A stretch of DNA of 64,000 bases from Henricia sp. BOLD:AAB3569 (taxonomy: Eukaryota > Echinodermata > Asteroidea > Spinulosida > Echinasteridae), in NCBI GenBank assembly GCA_037783545.1, contig JBBELK010000001.1, positions 1,488,001 through 1,552,000 of the forward strand, written 5' to 3'. Within the stretch, counting starts at the first letter, position 1. Every line of letters starts with the position of its first letter. Shown here in pieces: positions 11,640 to 23,529 of this stretch. The position numbers and the translations under genes are program-made. Under the pieces are notes generated by a model. The model saw only the letters and a program-made list of their open reading frames with translations, had not been told where the DNA came from and made no database searches.

Positions 11640-14601
11640 ATACTACGGGTCCAGAAGTCCACCTCGATGAGGTCGTAGCGAGCAACAACAAAAGAGACAC
11701 ACTACCCGCCGCCTGGAAAGCTACTAACTAAGATATTATATCACGTTCAGTATGTTACAGCAACAGCAAGTCAGCAGTGAGCTGCCCACTCCTGCGCACA
11801 CTAACAATGTGGCCAAGCATAAAGCGAGGCGACAACATCTGAGCAACACGGGTCATGACGGTGAGACCGTCGGAGCCCACACTACACAGCACTGCGAAAC
11901 CACTGCCAGAACTCCCAGTCGTAAGACTCTAAGCGGTTCCAAGATGATGCGCAACGTTCACCGGCTTTTGGTCGGCAACATCAACGTAACGACGGCATCA
12001 TGTGCGAGCAAGCTGGTTCAATGTGCGGTGAGTGCGAGACAACTGTCCCAGTCATTATGCTTCTTCTCGGAGGTGCGGATGGCGGGGGCGGGAGTCATAG
12101 CATTGAGGAGTGGCCGATAGGGTCGCTCTTGGAGGGCTGGAGGTTTGTATTTTCAGGCTTAGCCAGGAAGAAGGCGGCCGGAGTCGGGATATTGCTTTCT
12201 CCAGAAGCGAGTCTAGTTGACTACGAGATTATTGAGCCAGGCCGAATACTCTTTGCCCGAATAAAATATCGCGGAGTCAAACTAGCTGCTTGGTCGGTCT
12301 ATGCGCCTACCAACATGCAAGCCGACGCGTCGAAAGCCAGTTGGTTTAACAAGCTTCGATGCTCCATGGCGGACAAGCAGAAGCCACGCACAGTAATCAA
12401 ATCCCTTCGCGATGATCCGATCATCCGCCAGCTGTACGCCGAGGCAATAGAGCAACACCTTCCGAGCTTGGACTCTTCGGACGACGAGCTCGATGCCGAG
12501 GCGTTGGAGTGCCGGCTACGCACAGCAATAACAACAGCGAGCGAGTCGGCGCTACCGAAACAGCTGGTGGAGGAGAGTGACTGGGTGACGGATGAGTACA
12601 GGGGCATGGTGGAGAGGCTAGGTGAGACCAGGGGTGCTCGCGGGCGTAAAAGGTTAGGCAAGCAGGTGAAAAAGTTAAGGTTAAAACTCAAGTCCGAGTT
12701 TCATCGCCTGCGAGCCGAGAAGATCAACCGGGCTGCTGAAATGCGCCAGGTTGAGGAGGAATACCGATTAGCCCGCGAGGAGCGCCTCCTATGCACTACC
12801 GACCGCCAATTCTGCTCAGTCGAGTCGCTGCACCAACATTTCAGCGAGCACTTCAAGGCGCGCCCCCGGCCGCCGGCGAGCGCACTCGACGAGCCCGAGT
12901 ACCAGAAGGCCCTGCCCGAGGTCGATGTGGCGCGATTGACGATAGTGAGCCCACCCTGGAGGAGACGAGCAAGGCTCTGCAGAAGCTGAAGAATGGGAGG
13001 TGCTTGGGGGTTGATGGTATAGCAGGAGAACACCTCAAGTACGTGGACACTCCACGGCTGGCAGAGTACGTGCACGCTCTAATCCGACGGGTGTGGGTGA
13101 ACGGGGAGTGTCCAAATGGACTAAGTCGCGATTGAAGCCGCTGTTTAAGAACAAGGGCTCCATGACTGATGCTAAGAACTACCGAGGCCTAATGATCAAT
13201 AGCACAGTCAACAAGGTCTTGGTGATGGTCATGTTAGCCCGGCTGACACCGCACTATGAACAGGCGATACTCCCAAGTCAATACGGGTTCCGAAGCAACA
13301 AGTCAACGACGGATGGCGTTTTTCTCGCTCGTCAAATCTCGACGAAAACCGCCGATGACGTCTGGGGGTGCTTCGTGGACCTCAAAGCTGCATACGACTG
13401 GGTGGACAGGGCAACACTCTGGATGGAAAGTACTCCGGAGGCGACTGGGCAATTCGGGTGGCAAGTTGGTCGATATATTTGAACAACTATACAAGACCGC
13501 TACAGCCGAGTTGGTCGGGCACAAGGACCCGGTACAGATCGAAGTTGGCTTACGGCAAGGGGCGGCGGAGAGCTGCATGCTGTTTAACTACTGGCTAGAT
13601 ACAGTAATCCGCTGCGCGCTCCGTGACATTGAGCAGCGATACCCCAATGCCGGCATAAAACACAATTATGCGGTCAACAACGAATGTACCAACCGTGCAC
13701 AACGCGCTGATTTCCCATCACGCGGCACGGCGGTATCGAAGTTGATCATGTACGCTGATGACATTCTGGTGGTGGCGAGGTCCAAGGTGGAGTTGGAAGG
13801 GATGATGAAAATCATCGTCGAGAACTTCGGAAACTTTGGACTTCGAGTGGCCGAGTCAAAAACGGTCACGATGACGTGGAACACACCGCTGGATGTCAAA
13901 CAAGCGACAACACTGATCAACGTGAACGGCGCTGACCTTGACAACGTGCGCCAGTTCCGATACCTGGGTCATGTGCTCACCGACAACCCGAAAGACCCCA
14001 AATACCTCCAGCACCAGATTGGTGCGGCCTATGGGAAGTGGAATGAGTGCAAGGGTGTCCTAACAGATAAAGAGATACAGCTCAGGGTACGAGTGAGGAT
14101 GGCAGAGTCGATCATACGGTCAAGATTGACGTATGCAGTGCAAACCGAGCGATTGAGCGCCGCCCACCAGCGTAGCAAAAAGTGTGGGCGCGGATGTGCA
14201 GGCAGATGATTAGAGGTGGCTTCCAGCGAAGAGCGGTTAGAGCCGAACCCCCGGATGCTGACCCGTCGCGCCAGTACGCCTACCGATATTCAAATGCCGA
14301 CATCCTGCGGATATGCAAGACCTCCACAGGGTCCACTTTCTGTCAAACCCAACATCTCAAATACCTCAGCCACATCTCAAGGATGCCCAACTCCTCCGAA
14401 CTCAAACAATGGCTATTCACACCCACTGCACACAAAGGCATAGTATGCCAGTGGAAAAGACTAGCAGGAGACTTAGGTCTCGACCCGATCCAGCTCCGAC
14501 GAGCACTTTTCGATAAGTGCAAACTAAACGCGTTGCTATAGGCAACATACGCTCCTGGCTGCTAAGCGCCGAAGTAGCGTCAACCCTACGAACGAACGAA
14601 G
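11640..14601 (+). mobile_element. Non-LTR retrotransposon (LINE), APE plus reverse transcriptase type, inactive
   Basis: About 3 kb carry the order expected of an APE-type LINE: an endonuclease-like N-terminus, a linker rich in charged residues, a reverse transcriptase, and a C-terminal extension. The 3' end runs out in a short ACGA-type microrepeat (14588-14600), as many LINEs do. The 5' end is uncertain; coding similarity starts near 11945. I cannot assign a clade by eye. It is nested inside the composite element at 11041-15471, so it arrived after that element or was carried by it. Confidence 0.85.
11752..14541 (+). pseudogene. LINE endonuclease/reverse transcriptase open reading frame, broken
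   Basis: The endonuclease part runs from LLVGNINV (near 11970) through SGLARKKAAGVGILLSPEA to WSVYAPTN (to about 12310). It then jumps straight into a linker (KQKPRTVIKSL), so the C-terminal half of the endonuclease, with the usual GDFN and SDH motifs, is missing. The reverse transcriptase follows at about 12950-14000: KNYRGLMINSTVNK, QYGFRSNKSTTDGVF, FVDLKAAYDWVDR (catalytic Asp), LRQGAAES and YADDILVV at 13751-13774 (catalytic DD). The tail ends near 14541. The protein is spread over several frames (switches near 12115, 12960, 13090-13130, 13450 and 14190), so it cannot be made as one chain. The RT active-site residues themselves remain. Confidence 0.85.
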
Positions 14602-14624
14602 CACTATTAGCAAAGTTGTACTTT

Positions 14625-15080
14625 CAGGGGCGGATCCAGGCTTTTTAAAAAAGGGGGGGTCAGGTGAACTTCCCCCTTTCCAACCCTCTTTTTCTGGCAT
14701 TGTACCAATGGCTGTCGGTTTTTGGTCCCTACCTTATTGCCTGGGATTCAACATAATATTTAACTTGAACTGATACGGTTATTTCAAAGAGGCCCTTTTT
14801 GGTGGTTTTTTTTGGGGGGGGTGGTAAGAAAGACCTTAAATACCAATATTTTATTCCCAGACCATTTGCCAGGTACTAAAACCATTATGGGGTGACACTT
14901 AGAACCAAAATACATACATGTGATGTACGTCTGTGCTTGCATAACAGCACAAATAGGTTTTTAGTGATTTTAAGGGGGAAATTTGCCCCTCCCCCTAACC
15001 CCTTATTCCACCAGTATTAATTTTGCAAACAAGCAGATATTGCAATGGTACACTATCGGCTACCCAGAAAAAGTGGTCTC
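14625..15080. mobile_element. Possible hAT-like MITE end and decayed remainder
   Basis: The sequence CAGGGGCGGATCCAGG at 14625-14640 resembles a hAT-type terminal repeat, and a closely related GGCGGATCCAGCC end bounds the element at 31385-32091. No clear matching right end was found before the G-run at 15090, so this is a solo end or a decayed copy. The rest is unrecognised, with G-runs near 14813 and 14973. Confidence 0.4.
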
Positions 15081-15249
15081 CAAAAATCCCGAGGGGGGGG
15101 GAGGGTTTCGGTTGGTAGCCCATGGACTATTAGGCCCCAAAATGGTTACAAATAGTGTGACAAATTTTCAATATACGCTTGTAACCGGGACGGACACTTG
15201 TTATATTTTAGGCCGTCTCGGTTACAAGCGTATATTGGAAATGTGTAAT

Positions 15250-15339
15250 GAGTACACGGCTGACGTGGACGGGGTGGGCACATTACGGATACTGGATGCA
15301 ATACGGACGTGCCAGTTAGGAGACAAGGTGCGATTCTAC
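15250..15339 (+). pseudogene. GMDS coding fragment captured inside a transposon end
   Basis: Thirty codons read [20 protein letters not shown] followed by [10 protein letters not shown]. They match residues of the NADP-binding half of GMDS (human [20 protein letters not shown], from memory; about 22 of 30 identical). The piece is abruptly bounded. On its left is one arm of an inverted repeat (the sequence around CAATATACGCTTG at 15167-15179 returns inverted near 15225-15238). On its right is the inner end of the transposon arm (ATAACTTGGTTTTGGGCCC). There is no pyrimidine-rich acceptor just upstream and no GT donor where the homology stops, and no neighbouring GMDS exon is visible. I therefore read it as a fragment picked up by the element, with no intact function. 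A real but poorly spliced exon is the weaker alternative. It lies on the same strand as the real GMDS 3' exons, 13.3 kb upstream of them. Confidence 0.75.
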
Positions 15340-15493
15340 CATAACTTGGTTTTGGGCCCAAGTTATCTCTTCAGAACAACTAATACATTTCTTTTATGTT
15401 GAGACAGGCAAAGTTATTTTCTGGAAAATATGGTCCGTGTTGCCAAAATGGCCACTTTACCGTGGAAAGACTAAAATATTTGTTTCACAACAA

Positions 15494-15602
15494 AAGAAAT
15501 AAACTGTAGGTTGTTCCAGGGAGATAATTTGATGAGCCTCAAAAACTCAACAAATGGTCTGACTACATGCCTGTCTGAAACCTCCCTTGACAAATTTCCC
15601 AG
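15494..15602. repeat. Decayed arm of the GTCTTTCCAC element family
   Basis: The order AAATAAACTG, GTTGTTC, GATAA, GACTACATGCCTGTCTGAAA, GACAAATTTCCCA follows the inner arm of the family as seen at 325-425, but is much diverged. It abuts the composite element's right end, so it may be an older copy that served as a landing site. Confidence 0.45.
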
Positions 15603-18600
15603 GCAACATATGTAACGAAGACGGACGCTTGGAACATTTTTGTCTTGCCAGGTTGCATAAAATGTTATATGGAAAATTTGTACAGGAAGGTTTTAAAAAG
15701 GTGATGACTAGTCGTGATTTTGAAAACCAAGCACCCCTGGTTGGTGTACCAGGTACATGTACAACGTAGGTACATGTACATGTGCATGCTGCAGTTAGAA
15801 AAAGTGTCACTACAGTGTATGTACATGTACCCTTGTAAGTTAAAATTTGAAGTGTGAAATGAAACTCAAGTTATTTGACTTGGGTTATTTGCAGCTTCCC
15901 AGGTAAAAAGTTACCTAGTTCGAAAGTGGTTAATGTGAAACGGCCATGAATTAACAGTTCAGTGGTAAGAGTTAAGAAGTTGATCAGAATTTTTTTGTCT
16001 TAAAAAGGACTCATCAGGCATTGGTGAGTGCAGATTTGATGGAAAAACCTAAATTTAGGGGTGAGAAAATTAAGATTTTGTGGGGAAACACTTGGGGCCT
16101 GAAAGATTTTTCAGCCTGTCTGATAGGCCTATGTTTTGTACATAAGGTTTAAAGCCGTTATCAACTACTCAATTCCTTCCAAAGGTAAACATGATCAAAT
16201 AAATCTAGTTGTGAACAGTGGGAACATTTTCCAGAGGAAACTTTACCATCGTCTTGGTAAAAAATCTAAATGCAGACACTGCTTCAGTCACAGATACACG
16301 TGAGTCTATTGAAACTACCATAGTTTGACCACTGTGAAAACAAGCATGCCGTAATTACAACCTCATTAAGATATATCATGAACAATAACTGTCATTCGTC
16401 ACCTATCAAGACGTGTCATTCCTTCCAGAATGTATCCCCAAAGTCCTCGACCGTTTCCGGTGGAGCGTCCCGTTCTGGCATCTAACTACCGGCGGGAGAG
16501 TACTAGTTCCTCTGAAAAAAGAAAAAAAATCTTGATGGTTAGGTTTTCGGAGCAGCAGACGAAACAGGAGCGAATCGTTGAAGAGAAAACTGAAGATGCC
16601 TCTCTAGTCTGGTGGGTTTCTCGGTTACCGCCCGAGGGTAGTTAGGAGATACGCGTTACTGTAGGGCACTCCAGCAGTGGAATCAAGATAAACTCTTAGG
16701 GGAGCGTTGACCCGGCCCGGCAATTGATTGATTCGACACAATCTCAAAATACACCAAGCTTATAACTAAAAACAGAAAAAAGGATAAACCTGCTTTATTA
16801 GGCCTATATTTATCATCTTTGTAGACTTACGCGGTCAATAGGGCCACTTGTGGTTATGTCAACTCCGTGACTTATTTTTGCGTCTGCTTTTCAACGAGAC
16901 AAACAAAGGGTCGATGTAGCTTGATATAATATTATTTTGCCCGGAGGCTGTGTAGCTTTGCTACGCAGCACCGCTTTTTCTTTCAGACCTGTTGTTGAAA
17001 GATATCAATTTTAGCCACTCCGCCATGCTCGTCAATAACACCCCTTGAATTTTGATCTCGAGTATTCAACATTAAATTTCCGAGGAACATTTCACGGTAT
17101 TGGACGTAATTGAGTGGATTTCAGCACTTTGTTAGCTAGTGAATGGGATCGTGCTGCCTTTTTTTATTCCTTTCTTTTTAAATAGTCCATACAAAGAACT
17201 GCCCCGATTCCCGAGTGGGGTGCAGGATAACACGGTTTTGTTCCGAGCTAAGGCGCTATTATGACGCCATTGACATTGTCGCTAACAAGGGGGTTAATTA
17301 GATAGACACTCTTAGATTGGCCCATTCAATTGGACGGACAGAAAGTGGCATTAATACATTAGCAGTGTCCGTCCTCCAGATATTCCTTTCGAGGAGTGTT
17401 GCACACTAATTTTGTTTTCCAGTGATGTCTTTTGCTAGAGGTTTGATGATGAATGCCAACTGAATTGAGGTTGGCGAAGGCCAAGCAAGAAGGCATCCTG
17501 ACATGTGATTGGAGATCCCAAATGTTCCATAGTACATTCTCAGCCTCTCTAAAGCAACCTTATTTTTCTTTGCATGTCTTAGTTATTTTGCCTTTGAAAA
17601 CTCTGCTACGTTAGGTGGCTTGTGTTTAAAAAGAACAAATTTCTCGGGTACAGAGGTAGATTGCAATATGACCGTTTTAAGTCTGATATGAGACACATCA
17701 TATGTCATTTAACTGAATTTAGGTGTCCTAAGTTTTGTGTCTCAAAATACAAGTATTGTGACTACCGTTGGGTGACTAGTAGATTTTACTACTCGCGAGT
17801 AATCGCGAGTAGGCAAAGTATCAAAAGGAGGGGAAAAAAAATGCACGTTTGTGTGTATAAGTAACCAACTGTACAGGGAAAATTTGCCTAATCTGTGCAG
17901 TGCCGCCCCGATTCTGTTTCAAACAGTGCATAGGTGGTGAACTTCAGCAACGATTATTTTGTATTTCTCTCCTAAAAAAACTGCCTCGATTACCTTTGAG
18001 TAATAAAAATCAAACGGTCTTGCTCCGCGATTAGATTGCATAAGTTTGCCATAATTAACCCGTGCATGTACACTGTAGCTACTGTCACATCACATATGTA
18101 ACATAGCATGTATTAATCGAGTTATCAGTTAATTGTTTCCTTCCTCCACGATTGAACTGGGCGTACGCGGCAGATGACACGTAGAGACCGGCAGTCGTTG
18201 TAGGGTCTACTGGATCGTTGTGGTTCAAAACATGCTTGTCAGACTTTTGGCTAGCACAAAGGATGCAATGAATTGAAAAAGTCGGTATACACAACAATTA
18301 AAGTCACCTGCACACAGGTCGCCTTTTAAGTGTGCTGGGAAACAGGCCTGTTACAGTGTAACAATAACGCTTATAATCGGGATTAATCCTGAGTATGTTA
18401 CGATACTCGCTGCACCGCGATTAATCGAGTAGTTTAAAAATGGTAGGTACGAGTACCCAGCGGTAAAAATTATGACACATAAATGTTTATTGAAAAACAA
18501 AATTAATACATGTCTTAGTTAAGATGTCTTTAGAGTTAAGACATCTTAACTTTCTTTATTGCAATCCACCCCAGGCATTTTTGCAAAATACATGCCAGTT

Positions 18601-19800
18601 ATAATAGAAGGATTATCAAACAGAAAGTTATGTTCAGCCTTTTTGAACCAGCTAGACTTCAACTCTATACATGTACATGTACTTGTTCAGCTTAGAAATT
18701 ACAGTACATGCCAATATCCTATAGACTTCACATTCCAATATATCTGTCCACCGCAGGGTGTTAGACACTTTCTTGTTTTCACACACAACATGCACCCATC
18801 AGGGTCCCCACTGAGGCACGTTGTTGATCTTGGATGGGTTACCTGCTAAACTATTCTCTTAGTCTACCAGCAACCCCCCTTCCCCCCTCCCCCCAACGCC
18901 TGAACAAATCATGGCGCGATTAACATTTCCACCAAGACCAAGTATAAGTGGCGTCCACGACGAAAAACAACAAACCGGCCACTGATCCCATGATTGCTAT
19001 GTCAACATATGCTCTTAGGGGAGCAATCACTTCGATAAAACACAAGCTTAAGGGTTGTGGGTCCCTTTTTTCCCGTTATCACAGGCCCCCCACCCAGATC
19101 CTTTTTTTCTCCTCAAATGTTTTGGTTATTTTATCCCTCGTAAAGTAAACAATGCCATTGAGATATTAGTTTCTTCCTGTGCATTAATTGACATTGATTC
19201 TGACGTTTTTGTCGAGCGCTCCCCATAGTGCAGAGACACCGTTGTGTTTTGGTACCCTAATCCGACACATTAGTGGGTATTACTCGGCTTGATTGGTACC
19301 TGTAATTGTATCTAAATATTGTGATATTTAAAGAGCTGATTTTTATGACTCCGTAGGGGTGACCTTTGTGGCGAGGGAGTGGTTTAAGAGTGTGCTGGTA
19401 TTTATAGAGCAATTATTTTAAAGCCTGCATACAAAGGATTTGTAATGGCCAAAAATTGTAATCAACCATGACCAGAAAAACTAGGAAGATAGAAGTACCT
19501 GTAGTTCCAACTGTCCAATGCAGTGATTCCTTTGGAGATGATCTTTTTAGAAAACGACAATAGACTGCCGAAGTGAGTACGTCACCTTTTGTTGGTTGCC
19601 TAGGCAATTGGATCTAAACTAAAAATCACTCAACCATGTCCCAGTGCTTTTCCAATGGTACTTTTCCCGACGGCCATGATAGTTTAGATCCAATTGCCAT
19701 GGCAACTCACGTCACACTTAGGCTGTCTATTGAAGATAAATATATCAATGTGTGCACACACATTTTTTACAAGGGCGCCCCCTATTGTAAAAGAAACTAG
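15603..19800. other. Unrecognised intronic sequence
   Basis: No exon of a known family was found on either strand. 16430-16645 has a short open frame (MYPQSPRPFP start) without recognised similarity. The part around 16800-17500 has mixed composition and few repeat words, so it is a reasonable place to look for conserved non-coding elements, but that is inference only. Confidence 0.45.
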
Positions 19801-19825
19801 GCCCCCTGACTACATGTACCTTGGT

Positions 19826-19940
19826 ATTATGCCCTTGAGCAAGGCATTTTATCACGCTTGCTTTTTAAAAAAAAATGGGGTAGAGGATATTGGTTGGTTA
19901 CCCCTCCCAGTCCCACTTATAAATCGTAAATGGACTTGTT
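19826..19940 (+). mobile_element. SINE fragment with V-type core
   Basis: The block GCCCTTGAGCAAGGCATTTT at 19831 resembles the conserved core of V-SINEs (CTTGAGCAAGGCACTT type) and matches the SINE at 60395-60750. No tRNA head is visible here, so it is 5'-truncated. Confidence 0.55.
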
Positions 19941-19942
19941 AA

Positions 19943-20469
19943 CAGGGCTGTCATGTAGTTGAGTCCGAGTCTCAGACTTTCCGAGTCTTGAGTCCTTGGT
20001 ACATCTAAGTCCAGCTTATCGTACACCCAAGTCCTCAGCAGTCCGAGTCCCGAGTCCTTGTTTTTCAGTGTTAAGTGCATTACTCTCAAGTGTCAATGAT
20101 CGTGCCTATGATCTCTGGCCGCTCGTAAGTTTGCTTCAGGCCAAGAAAACGATTTCTTTGGGAAGTTAACTATATTTCAAGTGCCCAAAATCATTTCAAG
20201 CAGTTGAATAATTTATTCTCAGATTTTCATTTCACATGGACGAAATAATTTTGGGACCCAATATAATTTTAAAAAGCACTTGAAATAATTTCCAGCACTC
20301 GTATAATTATACTTTTTGTAAAAAGTGCATTTTTTTTCTCCACTGGACTCGGATGGACTCTGCCCAAAATCTCTGAGTCCTTGCCGCCCGAGTTCTTAAA
20401 AATTGGGACTGGAGTCGGAGTTCGGACTTGAGTCAGAGTTCGGACTCAAGTCCTACATCTACAGCACTG
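19943..20469. mobile_element. hAT-like MITE
   Basis: The ends are CAGGGCTGTCATGTAG and, inverted, CAGTGCTGTAGATGTAG. They are flanked by an imperfect 8-bp duplication, CTTGTTAA (19935-19942) and CTGGTTAT (20470-20477), agreeing at 6 of 8 positions. The interior is rich in GAGTCCGAGTC words in both orientations near the ends. This fits the hAT superfamily, which makes 8-bp duplications and often has CAGGG-type ends. Confidence 0.7.
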
Positions 20470-20477
20470 CTGGTTAT

Positions 20478-22892
20478 TACAATCTTGTTTCATTGTGAGG
20501 AGCTGGTATCTCTGCACTTGACTTTTGTAGCCCTTACTTTGGAGGTGCCTATAGATCTTGGATGACTTAAAAATAGCAAATTTTGAAGACTGTTTGAACC
20601 CCCCAAAAAACTGTTTTCAGCCTGATAGCACTAGACCTTTACAATACACAAAATTATTCCAAAATAGCAGCCAAAATGATGGAACTTGGCTGCCGTCATG
20701 TACCACGCTTGTCATGTGACTATTAACCAATCAAACGGCCCATTGTGTGGAACAAACCCTTTGGCTTTTTTGACGAGACAGTCATCAGTAATCGGGAGAA
20801 ATTAATTGACATTGCCAAAGTCGTGTATAACCAAAGGGGGTCTCGCTTATTGCTGTACAACAGTGGTTTTTGTCAGGGAAACGCGCCCATTTACACATCT
20901 TGATTTCTCAAAGAAAAGGCAGTGTACGTCGAAGCATGGTCGAAGTGAATAGGCATAGGCTTTGAGGATTGTGTTGGGTTGTGTGTTGTCGAAACATTAT
21001 CATGAATGTCGTGTAATTTGCTCATTTTGTTCTTTGACCGTCTGCAAAATGGCTTTTTTATTCTAAAGAATGTTAGTGGGTCGTCATTCAAAAATTTGTA
21101 AATTGCTTGTGATTTTAAGTGATCTTGCAAAGTCATCATACATGTGTACTTTTCCCAAGTCTTGATAAAAATATCTGTAATGCAGTTCACTATAAGCATT
21201 GCCTAATGTTCATCAAAAACACCCTTTTAGACGTTTTCAATGATTTGTCCGAAACAGGATTTTTCAAACCTATCATGCTTATTGAGAATGGCAATAACAA
21301 TTTTTTTTTCTTGGAATTACTCTTCCATCAAGAATCCTTAAAGCCCCATCATTTGCAGTTACCCAAAATTTTTCTTTACGAGTTGACCAGAAAATCCTGA
21401 CTAAAAGTGTTGATAGCAATGGTAACAAACACCAAGTTTTCCAATCATATAATCAGTAAAGTCCCTATAGATCTGTTTTTGAGCGATTCTGGGAACAAAA
21501 CCATTATAAATCAAATGTCTAGTGCACGTATGCACAGTGTAACCTACATGTACCTCAAAAGATGGGCGAAGCCTGAATCGTTCAGCCTGTACACATCGCT
21601 CTTTTCGTTTTTTCGGACTGCCAAGATGCGAACCAACTAAGTAATTTCAATCTTATTAGGGCGGGCTTGTAGTAAATTGTTTGCAAACGATCTAAATAAA
21701 TTTAATCTTCATGGACTATTTTCTGGTTAAATTATATCATCTCAGGCGGAAACATTTCATTGCATAGTTGCTACCAATTAAATCTTTGGCCCATCTTCAT
21801 CAATGATGTTGCAATGACTTGTTTAAAAAGAGGCAATTTTCCTAGTCAACTCGTTGATTAACATTTTGGGTCATTGCAAATGATACAGTGGGCCTTTCAA
21901 GAACATGTTTAAATCAAACAACTTGAATATATGTGAAGCATTACCCGGTACAAGCCCTTAAAGTATTTACAAATTTCTTCAGATTTCTGAAAACTAAGTG
22001 TAATGCACTGTAGCTACGGTACATTATGAGTACATGTAGGACTGAGACACCAGCTAACTTGCAAGTCAAGATTTTTACTGCCTTGACATTGCGCAATGTA
22101 CATGTACAACTGTACAATAGTCAATTGAACTGTTTCTCATGTGATGGACACGGTAAAACCTCGCTCCCATCCACCCATGAAAAAAATCTGTCTTTCCACA
22201 TGTGCACACCCGCTTTACCAAAAGGCACCATGCTAAGCCACCGTATGGTCCGACAAAATGGCAGTGCACAGTACCGAAATAGATTGGCCAGGCCTGCCTA
22301 TTGAGTGTAATTAGGCTTGCACCCCTATTACTCTTTTAATGATGCCGTTTTTGCCTGTTCTACACATCCTGTGGATTCAATCGGCTATTAAGCTTCAGGC
22401 TTAGCAGAAATGAAAAGATATATTTTCCACCTCAATGATTTCTTCCGACGAAACCTTCAAAATAATGCATGATTTTTTTTTTAAATTACCCTCCCCTTCC
22501 CACACAACTGATTATGATATTAATGCCACTTTGGTGCAGACCGTTGTTATCCCATTGTAAGGCACTTGACGTTATGTTTCTTTGTATGAACTGTCAGCGT
22601 CTAATTAGCGTCGCCTCCACATGTAAAACACGTCCCAGTCGCTTGTCAGTCTTCCTATGAGGTGACTAATTTGGCCAGGAGGGGATTTCTCTCTCCACTT
22701 TCTATTTCCCCTGGGGTCAAGAGTACGTTGACCTCTCGGCATGTATGTATTGGTTACTTTCTGATGTGTGAAAGAGAGTGGAAGCGTTGGGTCATTGGCC
22801 AACTCCGTCGCATTTATTTGCTAATATAAGATATATGCTGTCTTGCTAGCACATACAGTGTCCTCCCAAAAATGTCCAGGCCAAGGCAACCC
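20478..22892. other. No gene recognised
   Basis: Mostly AT-rich sequence. A block of about 49 bp at 21788-21836 (CCCATCTTCATCAATGATGT start) is repeated at 27016-27065. The part at 22300-22800 is free of obvious repeats. Confidence 0.45.
21788..21836 (+). repeat. Dispersed repeat, copy 1
   Basis: About 49 bp match 27016-27065 with two or so differences. The following sequence to 21900 (TTTGGGTCATTGCAAATGAT) is like that at 34100-34125, suggesting a longer decayed element. Confidence 0.6.
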
Positions 22893-23519
22893 CATCTTCC
22901 TGTCGCAAAGCCTTGCTGAATCGAGTTTAGCTAGGCTGTATTATATGAATATTAATTAGCAAGTGACCTGTGATCGCAATCGACCAATCACGCGCCGCGC
23001 AACGTTTCTGCTCAGTCTTCGGGGTGCCGATATAGGCGCCCGTGCACGTAGCCTTGTTAGCCCGACATTCAAAATTGCATCATAGCTACGGACACTTTTG
23101 CCAACAGCAAGAGCCAATCACGCGCCTCGCTCCGTTTAGTGGTAGCGTCCACTTTTACTAGGGTTGTGGGGTCTAAATGAACAGTCACTGTCGGGATGTT
23201 TTTCAATAGATACGTAGGCCTATCTTTATTCAGATGAACTGCATTTAGCTTTTAGTAAGTCTTCCTTCACTTACGAACATTTATACTGCGTGCAAGATAA
23301 AATGATGTACGTACATAAAAAGATCTCCCCCCATAACAATTTTGGTAATTGCGGCTACGATGTCGCGAGATACAACGCGCGAAATGATTGTTTGAAACGG
23401 CTTCATTAAAAGGTCGAACAGCCCGGGGCCCTAAAATACAGCTTAGCTCAACTCGATGCAGCAAGGGTTTTGTGGTACTCGGTACGGTGTGTATCAAAGA
23501 CCCTTGCGACAGGACGATG
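22893..23519. mobile_element. MULE-like non-autonomous element, second family
   Basis: The inverted ends CATCTTCCTGTCGCAA and CATCGTCCTGTCGCAA differ at one position. They are flanked by a perfect 9-bp duplication, AGGCAACCC, at 22884-22892 and 23520-23528. The interior is non-coding. The CATC start and 9-bp duplication tie it to the element at 505-1098, although the interiors differ. Confidence 0.8.
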
Positions 23520-23529
23520 AGGCAACCCC

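Larger units (their letters stand above)
11041..15471. mobile_element. Composite transposon with matching inverted ends
   Basis: The left end begins GTCTTTCCACAGTAAAGG and the right end, reverse-complemented, begins GTCTTTCCACGGTAAAG. Similarity continues inward for over 100 bp: the GGCATTTTGGCAACAC block, then TTGTTCTGAAGAGATAACTT, then a TCCATGGGCTACCA block next to a C-run on the left (11160-11195), mirrored at the right by a G-run and TAGCCCATGGACTA (15090-15130). The 4.4-kb interior holds a broken LINE (11640-14601), a second transposon end (from 14625) and the GMDS fragment. A small relative of the same family lies at 238-1116, and a decayed arm follows at 15494-15602. No transposase is visible, so it is non-autonomous, and much of its bulk comes from later insertions. 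Confidence 0.7.

Noticed and set aside
15250-15339. Normal GMDS exon
   Set aside because: It is bounded by transposon arms on both sides, lacks a pyrimidine tract and a donor at the homology limit, and no adjoining exons were found. I keep a small chance that it is real, noted in the finding.
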